Shown here: piece after piece, positions 14,434 through 20,227 of the stretch
Position numbering within the stretch: position 1 is the stretch's first letter
Layout: the number at the start of each line of letters is the position of its first letter
NCBI GenBank assembly: GCA_034436035.1
Contig: DAOTVW010000029.1
Span: 1-20,227 of the forward strand
Length of the DNA stretch: 20,227 bases
Reading direction: 5' to 3'
Source: UBA4823 sp034436035
Lineage (GTDB): Bacteria; Chloroflexota; Anaerolineae; Anaerolineales; UBA4823
The notes under the pieces: model-generated
The model's database searches: none
Seen by the model: only the letters and a program-made list of their open reading frames with translations
Told to the model about the DNA's origin: nothing
Position numbers and translations under genes: made by a program

Positions 14434-15081
14434 ATGTTACTTAATCTTGATCCGTCTACTTTAATTGCCCATTTATTTGTGCTCATTGTTGCTTTTACAT
14501 TTCATGAATTTGCGCACGCCTGGACAGCCAATTATTTTGGCGATCCTACTCCCAAGATGAATGGACGATTGACTTTAAATCCACTGGCACACCTTGATCC
14601 AATTGGATCTTTACTATTGTTAGTTGCTGGCTTTGGCTGGGCGAAGCCAGTTCCAATTAACCCCTATTTTTTACAAAAACGGTCCTCATCAGCGGTCATG
14701 CTGGTATCCTTAGCCGGACCGGCATCTAATTTATTGATGGCTATTGCAGCAGCGATTCCGTTCCGTTTAGGAATTGTTTCGCTCAATGATGCTTTTATCG
14801 CTATTCAAAGTCGTTCATTACATATTCTTCCGACAATTCCACAGACTTTATACATCTTCATCCAAATCAATTTATTGTTGATGTTATTTAACCTCATACC
14901 AATTGCTCCATTGGATGGCGAAAAGGTTGCAGCGTATTTTTTTCCAGCCTCATGGCTACAATTTTTAGATGCGATCCGTCCATACGGTCCGATCATCTTG
15001 ATGGCGATTGTCTTTTTAGGCGTGTTAAGTTATATAATTAATCCACCATTGGTATTATTAATGCGTATCCTGGTTGGATAG
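14434..15081 (+). CDS. M50-family (site-2 protease-like) membrane zinc metalloprotease
   Basis: A 215-residue polytopic membrane protein. The zinc-binding HEFAH is at 24-28 in the first helix, NGRLTLNPLAHLDP is at 43-56, and the third ligand D161 is in NLIPIAPLDG (153-162). This is the short, single-domain M50 group (SREBPP_like) without PDZ or CBS domains. Such enzymes cut transmembrane segments, but the target is unknown. About four to six hydrophobic helices are visible. The ATG has AGGA upstream. It opens a plus-strand unit and the HD-domain gene begins 3 bases after its stop. Confidence 0.93.
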   Translation: MLLNLDPSTLIAHLFVLIVAFTFHEFAHAWTANYFGDPTPKMNGRLTLNPLAHLDPIGSLLLLVAGFGWAKPVPINPYFLQKRSSSAVMLVSLAGPASNLLMAIAAAIPFRLGIVSLNDAFIAIQSRSLHILPTIPQTLYIFIQINLLLMLFNLIPIAPLDGEKVAAYFFPASWLQFLDAIRPYGPIILMAIVFLGVLSYIINPPLVLLMRILVG

Positions 15082-15084
15082 AAA

Positions 15085-15621
15085 TTGAACTGGAAATATC
15101 GCGTTTGGCAATTTTGGAATGCTTTGGTTTCACAACCGGACCAACAAGATTATTCGGTTGTAGAACGGATTTTACCAGCTGAATTAAAAGCATTGTTTTA
15201 TCAGATGAGCAAAGCTGAACAGGCTCATTCTATCCGGGTGTGTAAGACGTTAATCGCAGATGGGGAAAACGAGATAGATTTGCTCGCCGCCGCACTTCTT
15301 CATGATATTGGTAAAACGCTCTATCCTCTCAAACTTTGGGAACGAATTTGGATTGTTTTATGGAAGGTGCGAAACGGGGAGAGGGAGCGCGGGAGTTGCC
15401 GAGTTCCATGGGATGAGATAAATCAATACCCTTGGTGGAGGCGGGCGATGATTGTTGCCGACAACCATGCGGAGTGGGGTGCACAACTTTTAAGGCAATA
15501 TCCTGTCAGCTCACGCTTGATCTGGCTGGTACAATATCATCAAGAATATCCGCAAGATCGAAATAATGAAAAAGAAAAATACTTATTGGAGAAGTTAAGG
15601 CGAGTAGACAATAAATGTTAG
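15085..15621 (+). CDS. HD-domain protein, probable metal-dependent phosphohydrolase
   Basis: A 178-residue soluble protein with a TTG start 3 bases after the peptidase stop. The HD core is visible: H48 (EQAHSIRVCKTL), H73-D74 in LLHDIGK, then DNHAEWGAQLL and WLVQYHQEYP supplying later histidines. HD proteins hydrolyse phosphate esters such as nucleotides or cyclic nucleotides. The substrate is not predictable here. The ribosome site is weak, so translation may depend on the preceding gene. A later ATG (MSKAEQ) would remove about 40 residues and was not chosen because the intergenic gap would become abnormally long. Confidence 0.8.
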   Translation: MNWKYRVWQFWNALVSQPDQQDYSVVERILPAELKALFYQMSKAEQAHSIRVCKTLIADGENEIDLLAAALLHDIGKTLYPLKLWERIWIVLWKVRNGERERGSCRVPWDEINQYPWWRRAMIVADNHAEWGAQLLRQYPVSSRLIWLVQYHQEYPQDRNNEKEKYLLEKLRRVDNKC

Positions 15622-15630
15622 GAGCGTAAG

Positions 15631-16620
15631 ATGACAGTTAAGATAACGATTATTGGATTAGGGCGGACTGGCAGTGCATTTGGATTGGCGCTGGGGGAAC
15701 ATAAACAATTAATCCATCGAATTGGTCATGATAAGGATTATGCTATCGGACAAAATGCCTTGAAAAAAGGGGTGATTGACCAATACACTCATAATCTTCA
15801 TGATGCAGTAAGAGAGGCAGATTTAATATTAATCACTACTCCCTTTGACCAAATTTACTCCATCATCGAAAATATCAGCTCTGATGTAAAAGAAGGCACC
15901 TTGCTATTAGAAACCAGCCATGCTAAGAAAAAAGTCGCCGAATGGATGGATGCGCTCTTGCCGAAGGGATGCCATTATATTGGCTTAACACCAGCAATTA
16001 ACCCGCATTATTTGGAAGAAGAGGATACAGGTGCCCAGGCGGATTTGTATCGAGACAGCTTGATCGCTATTTGTGCTCCGCCAAATACACCGGCTGAAGC
16101 ATACAAGCTGGCAACTGACCTGGTGACATTGGTGGGAGCTAGACCACTTTTCGCTGATTTATTAGAAATCGATGGGTTCATGTCCGCTGCTGAAATTACC
16201 CCGAAATTAGTATCCAGCGCTTTAGTGCGTTCTTTGATCCTTCAGCCGGGTTGGCAAGATGCGCGTAAATTTGCCGGAAAAAACTTTTGGGATGTTGGTA
16301 CCCCAGCCAGTCGGTTTACATCAGCAGCGGAATTGGCGCAAACCTGGCAGTCCAATCAGCAAAATTTAGAGAGATTACTGGATGAGATGATTGGGACATT
16401 GCAATTGTGGCGTGAATACCTGCGAGCTGGGGAATTAGATAAGGTGATTGCGGAATTGGAACAATCCCAAAAAGATTTTCAAAATTGGCAGGAGGAGCGG
16501 CGAAAATCAAGATGGAATGAGTTGGCAGCACAGGGAGGATGGGATAAGATACCGAGCAGCTCTGAACGGTTAGGGGGATTATTTGGAATGAATTTGTTCA
16601 CAAAAAAGAAAAAAGAATGA
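15631..16620 (+). CDS. TyrA-like NAD(P)-binding dehydrogenase (prephenate dehydrogenase-related)
   Basis: A 329-residue protein with an N-terminal Rossmann fold: ITIIGLGRTGSAFG carries GxGxxG at 9-14. The ILITTPFDQI strand and the GTLLLETSHAK region resemble prephenate dehydrogenases and related 6-phosphogluconate dehydrogenase-like enzymes. The C-terminal part (about 230-329) is helical and ends in a Lys/Glu-rich tail, longer than a plain TyrA catalytic region. No ACT domain is seen. It could oxidise prephenate or a different hydroxy acid; I call only the superfamily. GGAG precedes the ATG. It sits between the HD gene and the Kbl-like gene, whose start nearly touches its stop. Confidence 0.7.
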   Translation: MTVKITIIGLGRTGSAFGLALGEHKQLIHRIGHDKDYAIGQNALKKGVIDQYTHNLHDAVREADLILITTPFDQIYSIIENISSDVKEGTLLLETSHAKKKVAEWMDALLPKGCHYIGLTPAINPHYLEEEDTGAQADLYRDSLIAICAPPNTPAEAYKLATDLVTLVGARPLFADLLEIDGFMSAAEITPKLVSSALVRSLILQPGWQDARKFAGKNFWDVGTPASRFTSAAELAQTWQSNQQNLERLLDEMIGTLQLWREYLRAGELDKVIAELEQSQKDFQNWQEERRKSRWNELAAQGGWDKIPSSSERLGGLFGMNLFTKKKKE

Positions 16621-16631
16621 GGAGGAATAGG

Positions 16632-17813
16632 ATGAATCACGCAATTGATTGGATTACTGACGAGTTGAAATCGCTCAAAGATGCTGGTTTGTATAACCGC
16701 ATCCGTACCATTAGCTCTGCTCAAGGGGCTTGGTTAATCGTGGATGGGAAAAAGGTATTGAATTTTTGCTCCAATAATTACCTTGGGCTTGCCAATCATC
16801 CGAAAGTAGTTCAGGCAGCTAAAGACGCTGTGGATAAATATGGGATTGGCCCTGCGGCAGTTCGAACGATTGCCGGTACGATGGATTTACATAATGAATT
16901 GGAAAAAAAGCTTGCTGAATTCAAAGGGGTAGAAGCAGCAATCACTTTTCAATCTGGTTTTAATGCAAATATCGCTACGATACCAGCACTGGTTGGGAAA
17001 GAAGATGCTATTTTTTCAGATGAGTTAAACCATGCCAGCATTATTGATGGCTGCCGGTTATCTGCTGCCACAATCATACGCTATAACCATTGTGATGTGC
17101 AGGACTTAGAACGAGCGTTGCAGGAAAACCGCAATCGCTATGTGCGTGCGATGGTCATAACGGATGGTGTTTTCAGTATGGATGGTGACATCGCCCCATT
17201 AGATCAAATCTACGAAGTCAGTAAAAAATATGAGACAATTCTCATGGTAGATGATGCGCACGGAGAGGGAGTGTTAGGACGAGGGGGAAGGGGCATTGTG
17301 GATCACTTTCACCTGCATGGCAAGGTGGATGTAGAAATTGGCACCTTATCGAAGGCTTTTGGGGTGGTTGGTGGAGTAGTGGCTGGGAATTCATTAATTG
17401 TAGAGTGGTTACGGCAGCGCGGCCGCCCATTTTTATTCTCTTCCGCGATGACAGTACCAGATGTAGCTGCTTGTTTAGCCGGTTTAGAGATATTACAAAA
17501 CTCGAGCGAGTTAGTCGAACGTTTATGGGAAAATACCCGATTTTTCAAAGAGGAAATGAAGAAAGCTGGCTTTGATATTGGCAAAAGTGTCACTCCGATT
17601 ACACCCGTGATGCTTGGGGAGGCGCATTTAGCTCAAGAATTCAGTGCTTTGTTATTCGAGAACAATGTCTTTGCCATGGCAATTGGTTTTCCAACCGTTC
17701 CACGCGGCAAAGCACGTATCCGCGTGATGATCTCGGCAGCACATCAAAAAAGCGATCTAGAAAGAGGATTAGAAGCTTTTGTAAAAGTTGGCAAAAAATT
17801 AGGCGTTATTTAA
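16632..17813 (+). CDS. kbl: Glycine C-acetyltransferase (2-amino-3-ketobutyrate CoA ligase) / BioF-like alpha-oxoamine synthase
   Basis: A 393-residue PLP enzyme of the alpha-oxoamine synthase family. Visible motifs: FCSNNYLGL at 45-53, DDAHGEGVLGRGGRGIVDHF at 207-226 with H210, and the Schiff-base lysine K241 in GTLSKAFGVVGG. The GRGGRGIVDHF stretch favours Kbl (threonine breakdown: 2-amino-3-ketobutyrate plus CoA to glycine plus acetyl-CoA) over BioF, but the families overlap and some members do both. I chose the ATG at 16632 because GGAGG lies 6 bases upstream; an ATG at 16617 overlaps the previous stop and would place that site inside the gene. No threonine dehydrogenase gene is adjacent. 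Confidence 0.85.
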   Translation: MNHAIDWITDELKSLKDAGLYNRIRTISSAQGAWLIVDGKKVLNFCSNNYLGLANHPKVVQAAKDAVDKYGIGPAAVRTIAGTMDLHNELEKKLAEFKGVEAAITFQSGFNANIATIPALVGKEDAIFSDELNHASIIDGCRLSAATIIRYNHCDVQDLERALQENRNRYVRAMVITDGVFSMDGDIAPLDQIYEVSKKYETILMVDDAHGEGVLGRGGRGIVDHFHLHGKVDVEIGTLSKAFGVVGGVVAGNSLIVEWLRQRGRPFLFSSAMTVPDVAACLAGLEILQNSSELVERLWENTRFFKEEMKKAGFDIGKSVTPITPVMLGEAHLAQEFSALLFENNVFAMAIGFPTVPRGKARIRVMISAAHQKSDLERGLEAFVKVGKKLGVI

Positions 17814-18044
17814 TTAACCTTTGTCCATAAAGGGATCAAAAACTGGATTTGTTCCTGACCAAACACAGCTGTTTTTTTCATTTAGATTACAAGTCAATCC
17901 ATGAGAGCAACGATGGGCTATAACGATAGGTTTTGAATCAGGAAGAAATTCGGCTGGATAAACTACTTCCGCTTCGAGAGTGACCAAGCATCCTGCATGG
18001 GAGCAATAGCGCGTTTTAAAGGGTTCCCAAGTTTTGAAAGACAT
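17814..18044 (-). CDS. Small cysteine-rich protein of unknown function
   Basis: A 76-residue protein starting at the ATG at 18042-18044, which has GGAGG 5 bases upstream. A longer frame to 18119 exists but has no ribosome site. Five cysteines (C14, C19, C46, C52, C60) and nearby histidines form pairs, YCSHAGC and HRCSHGLTC, that could bind a metal ion or form a Rieske- or zinc-ribbon-like site. No signal peptide or membrane segment is seen. I do not recognise the family. It converges with the Kbl gene; the two stop codons abut in TTAATTAA-like sequence with no terminator between them. Confidence 0.65.
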   Translation of the reverse strand: MSFKTWEPFKTRYCSHAGCLVTLEAEVVYPAEFLPDSKPIVIAHRCSHGLTCNLNEKNSCVWSGTNPVFDPFMDKG

Positions 18045-18120
18045 GCCTACCTCCAAACCAATAAGGAGAGTTGATTTTGGATAATTATATTCGAAATTGG
18101 TTGATATAAAAAGGGTCAAA

Positions 18121-18252
18121 AGTAAGGAATAAAAGGAATAATATTAATCCGAATAGCTTCCATTTTTGGATATATATAATTAATTTTTGTATTATAATAA
18201 CGAATTATTCAATTCGTTCGTTCATTCGCTCAAGGAGGTGCCAGGAAAACAA
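18121..18252 (+). promoter_or_regulatory. AT-rich promoter region of the peptide-type ABC operon
   Basis: Two TATAAT boxes are present, at 18175-18180 and 18193-18198, neither with a good -35. Just downstream of the second lies the inverted repeat cgaatt-attc-aattcg (18201-18216), then a short run of TTCG-like tetramers (18213-18228). The repeat is well placed for an operator. AAGGAGGTG follows at 18232-18240. Confidence 0.45.
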
Positions 18253-18294
18253 ATGGCTCTACAACAATTCATCCTTATCCAAATTTCCCAATAA
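18253..18294 (+). CDS. Possible 13-residue leader peptide
   Basis: An ATG at 18253 opens a frame reading MALQQFILIQISQ and a TAA at 18292-18294. AGGA lies 6 bases upstream, with the stronger AAGGAGGTG at about 14 bases. The stop is 26 bases before the main lipoprotein ATG. It may be a translated leader that influences the next gene, or chance. No amino-acid run or attenuator pairing was found. Confidence 0.25.
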   Translation: MALQQFILIQISQ

Positions 18295-18320
18295 AAATTC
18301 TCTACTAGGAGGAGAAACGT

Positions 18321-20108
18321 ATGAAACAAAAAACTATCTTTACTCTTGGTGCGCTGATCATAGTTCTCAGCTTTGTGCTGGGTGCCTGCGCCCCACAGCC
18401 GGCAGCTACTCAACCTCCGGCGGCTACTGAAGCCCCAGTGGTAACGGAAGCTCCTGCAGCAACAGAAGCGCCAGCCGCGACGGAAGCTCCGACCGCGACG
18501 GAAGCTCCGACCGAAGCACCACCACCGGCAAAAGTACCAATCGCAACTTATAATGAAAAATCGCTCACTGTTCCAGATTGTGATTATGGTGGTACCTTTA
18601 AGTCCATCGAAGCCAACGATGATTACACAGTGACATTCACCCTTTGTCATCCTGATGCTGCATTCTTGGCAAAAATCGCCCTCTCGGAATTCGCGATCTT
18701 CCCCAAAGCCTGGCTAGAAAAGACCGCCGGACCAGATAAACGAACAACCGAAGGGATCGAAAACCCCGTTGGAACCGGCCCCTATATGGTCAAGGAATGG
18801 AAACGCGGTGAAAGCATTACCCTTGTAAAGAATCCAAATTATTGGAATGCCGCAGCAGTGACTGGAGCAAACACCATTATCTTCCGCTGGCAAGCTGAGT
18901 CCGCTGCCCGATTACTCGAGCTGCAAAGTGGTACCGTTGATGGCATTGATAATGTTGGTCCAACTGACTTCGAGGCGGTTAAAAACGATCCGAATTTGCA
19001 ATTAGTACCCCGCCAGCCGTTGAATGTTGGTTATCTTGGCACCAATCCACGCTTTGCACCAATGGACAATGTCAAGGTGCGCCAGGCGCTTGCTATGGGT
19101 ATCGATCGCGAACGCATCGTGAAAACTTTCTACCCTGAAGGTTCGACTGTTGCGGATTACTTCACTCCATGCGCTATCGAAAATGGTTGTGTTGGAGATC
19201 CCTGGTATAAATTTGACCCCGAAGCTGCTAAGAAGCTCCTTGCCGATGCTGGTTTCCCCGATGGATTCCAAATCAAACTTTATTATCGAGAGAATCCACG
19301 GCCTTATCTTCCAGAACCAGCTCGCATTGCCGAGGAAATCCAGGCTCAATTGAAACAGAACTTGAATATCGATGCACAACCAACACCGATGGAATCTGGT
19401 GCGTTCCTTGATGCCGCATTCTCAGGTAAACTCGACGGCTTATATTTGTTAGGCTGGATTGCCGATTATCCGCATGTCACGGATTACCTCCAATATCATT
19501 TCACTTCAGGTAATCCTCAATTTGGTGATCTTCCAGCAAGCTTAACAGAACCATTGGATGCAGCAGCAAAAATCGCTGATCCGGCTGCAGCAAAGCCTTA
19601 CTATGAAAAAGCGAACGCCGCTTTAAAAGAATCGGCTTTGGTGGTCCCATTAGCGAATGGGGTTTCAGCAACAGCCTATAAGAAAGATGTCGAGAACCCA
19701 CAGGCTAGTCCGCTTGGAAATGAATTATTTGCATTCTCCAAGCCGGACGGACGCGATACTTTTATCTTCATGCAAAGTGCTGAACCAGCCAACCTGTTTA
19801 GCGCCGATGAAGATGATGGTGAAGCGCTGCGGGTATCAGATCAAATTATGGAAGGCTTATACGGCTTCAAAGTTAACACAACCGAGGTAGTACCCGTTCT
19901 CGCGGAATCTTGTACAGCCAATGAGGATGGCACCGTATGGGTTTGTAAACTACGCCAAGGTGTCAAATTCTCGGATGGTAGTGATTTTACCGCTATGGAT
20001 GTAGTCGCTACTTTCAATATGGGTCTCAATCCTGGTTCGCCCACTCATGTGGGGAATACGAATAACTGGTCTTTCTACGCCCCACTTTGGGGTTTGATGG
20101 AAAAATAA
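18321..20108 (+). CDS. Peptide-type ABC transporter substrate-binding lipoprotein (SBP_bac_5) in circularly permuted order
   Basis: A 595-residue secreted lipoprotein: signal peptide 1-22, lipobox ending GAC at Cys23, and a TEAP-repeat tether at about 34-66. The usual DppA/OppA order is not kept. Residues 90-130 (SIEANDDYTVTFTL) match the segment normally about 140 residues into the mature protein. NPVGTGPYMVKEWKRG (148-163), LNVGYLGTN (234-242) and DNVKVRQALAMGIDRE (249-264) follow in normal order to about 471. Then 478-595 (DTFIFMQSAEPANL, TTEVVPVLAES, LRQGVKFSDGSDF, DVVATFNM, YAPLWGLM) is the segment that is normally N-terminal. The frame is unbroken. AGGAGGAG precedes the ATG. It should bind peptides, opines or oligosaccharides for the permease that follows. 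Confidence 0.9.
   Translation: MKQKTIFTLGALIIVLSFVLGACAPQPAATQPPAATEAPVVTEAPAATEAPAATEAPTATEAPTEAPPPAKVPIATYNEKSLTVPDCDYGGTFKSIEANDDYTVTFTLCHPDAAFLAKIALSEFAIFPKAWLEKTAGPDKRTTEGIENPVGTGPYMVKEWKRGESITLVKNPNYWNAAAVTGANTIIFRWQAESAARLLELQSGTVDGIDNVGPTDFEAVKNDPNLQLVPRQPLNVGYLGTNPRFAPMDNVKVRQALAMGIDRERIVKTFYPEGSTVADYFTPCAIENGCVGDPWYKFDPEAAKKLLADAGFPDGFQIKLYYRENPRPYLPEPARIAEEIQAQLKQNLNIDAQPTPMESGAFLDAAFSGKLDGLYLLGWIADYPHVTDYLQYHFTSGNPQFGDLPASLTEPLDAAAKIADPAAAKPYYEKANAALKESALVVPLANGVSATAYKKDVENPQASPLGNELFAFSKPDGRDTFIFMQSAEPANLFSADEDDGEALRVSDQIMEGLYGFKVNTTEVVPVLAESCTANEDGTVWVCKLRQGVKFSDGSDFTAMDVVATFNMGLNPGSPTHVGNTNNWSFYAPLWGLMEK
18420..18518 (+). repeat. Tandem 18-bp units encoding a TEAP-rich tether
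   Basis: About five imperfect 18-base units encode AATEAP, VVTEAP, AATEAP, AATEAP and TATEAP, then a shorter TEAP. They form an unstructured spacer between the lipid anchor and the folded domain. Confidence 0.85.
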
Positions 20109-20125
20109 GACCCAATCATGATTAA

Positions 20126-20163
20126 AAAATACGGGATGACGGTAACCCGCCATCCCGTATTTT
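20126..20163 (+). terminator. Perfect 13-bp hairpin after the binding-protein gene
   Basis: Bases 20126-20138 (aaaatacgggatg) are the exact reverse complement of 20151-20163, with a 12-base loop that can pair further (cgg with ccg). The 3' arm ends in TTTT but the T-run is short, and the next gene's ribosome site follows at once. It may terminate part of the transcripts or protect the binding-protein message, giving more lipoprotein than permease. Confidence 0.7.
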
Positions 20164-20177
20164 AAGGAGGTGTGTGA

Positions 20178-20227
20178 GTGGTTCAATATGTCATTCGGCG
20201 TATTCTTGCAACCATACCTGTTTTATT
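20178..20227 (+). CDS. DppB/OppB-like peptide ABC permease, N-terminus only (cut by window end)
   Basis: A GTG at 20178-20180 begins MVQYVIRRILATIPVL, the usual first helix of DppB-type permeases (YIIRRLL-x-IPVL pattern). AAGGAGG lies 7 bases upstream at 20164-20170. It follows the permuted binding protein and its hairpin, which supports that protein being part of a peptide/opine-type importer. The rest lies outside the window. Confidence 0.8.
   Translation, partial: MVQYVIRRILATIPVL

Noticed and set aside
19737..20108. Frameshift or second truncated binding-protein gene at the end of the peptide-type lipoprotein gene
   Set aside because: The frame is continuous, and the C-terminal segment supplies exactly the part missing from the front, which fits a permutation better than a fusion of two copies.
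1..20227. CRISPR arrays, tRNA or rRNA genes, integrases or transposases
   Set aside because: I looked on both strands and saw no regularly spaced repeats, no recognisable tRNA arms or rRNA, and no recombinase motifs.

Overview
The window looks like chromosomal DNA from a Chloroflexota bacterium, most likely class Anaerolineae. The evidence is gene content and style: long Pro/Thr/Ala-rich tethers behind the lipoprotein cysteines, a DUF951 protein, a bifunctional PGI/PMI isomerase, an MGDG-synthase-type glycosyltransferase, moderate and uneven GC, and AGGAGG-type ribosome sites. No rRNA, tRNA, CRISPR array or transposase was seen. The lineage is inferred from resemblance, not from a marker gene.

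Region 1 (about 207-10723) is a ten-gene minus-strand catabolic operon. A near-consensus promoter (TTGACT, 17 bp, TATAAT) at 10679-10707 precedes a FadR-type GntR regulator, a sugar-binding lipoprotein, two sugar ABC permeases, a GPH-family symporter, a sialidase-like beta-propeller, a DapA/NanA-type aldolase, a DegT-type PLP aminotransferase, an aldo/keto reductase and a YhcH/NanQ-type anomerase. The set resembles sialic acid utilisation (binding protein, importer, glycosidase, aldolase, anomerase, NanR-like regulator). It lacks NanK, NanE, NagA and NagB, and adds an aminotransferase and a reductase. I infer use of an unusual keto-deoxy or amino sugar acid.

The operon is bracketed by two same-direction copies of the 3' part of a PAP2-phosphatase gene, 190 of 204 bases identical. 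The left copy (window start to 218) keeps the PSGH and R-x5-H-x3-D motifs. The right copy (10724-11026) is a headless remnant with PSGH changed to SSGR. This suggests an island acquired next to, or inside, a PAP2 gene.

Region 2 (11012-14353, minus) holds a DUF951 gene, a glycosyltransferase, rsmI and the PGI/PMI isomerase. The DUF951 gene appears to have a leaderless promoter. Region 3 (14434-17813, plus) diverges from it and holds an M50 peptidase, an HD-domain protein, a TyrA-like dehydrogenase and a Kbl/BioF-type enzyme. A small Cys-rich protein is convergent at 17814-18044.

Region 4 (18121-end, plus) begins a peptide-type ABC transporter operon: a 595-residue lipoprotein, a hairpin, and the first codons of a DppB/OppB-like permease. 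The binding protein is the most unusual gene here. Its SBP_bac_5 motifs run in circularly permuted order: the segment that is normally N-terminal sits at the C-terminus, and the tether feeds into the middle of the fold.
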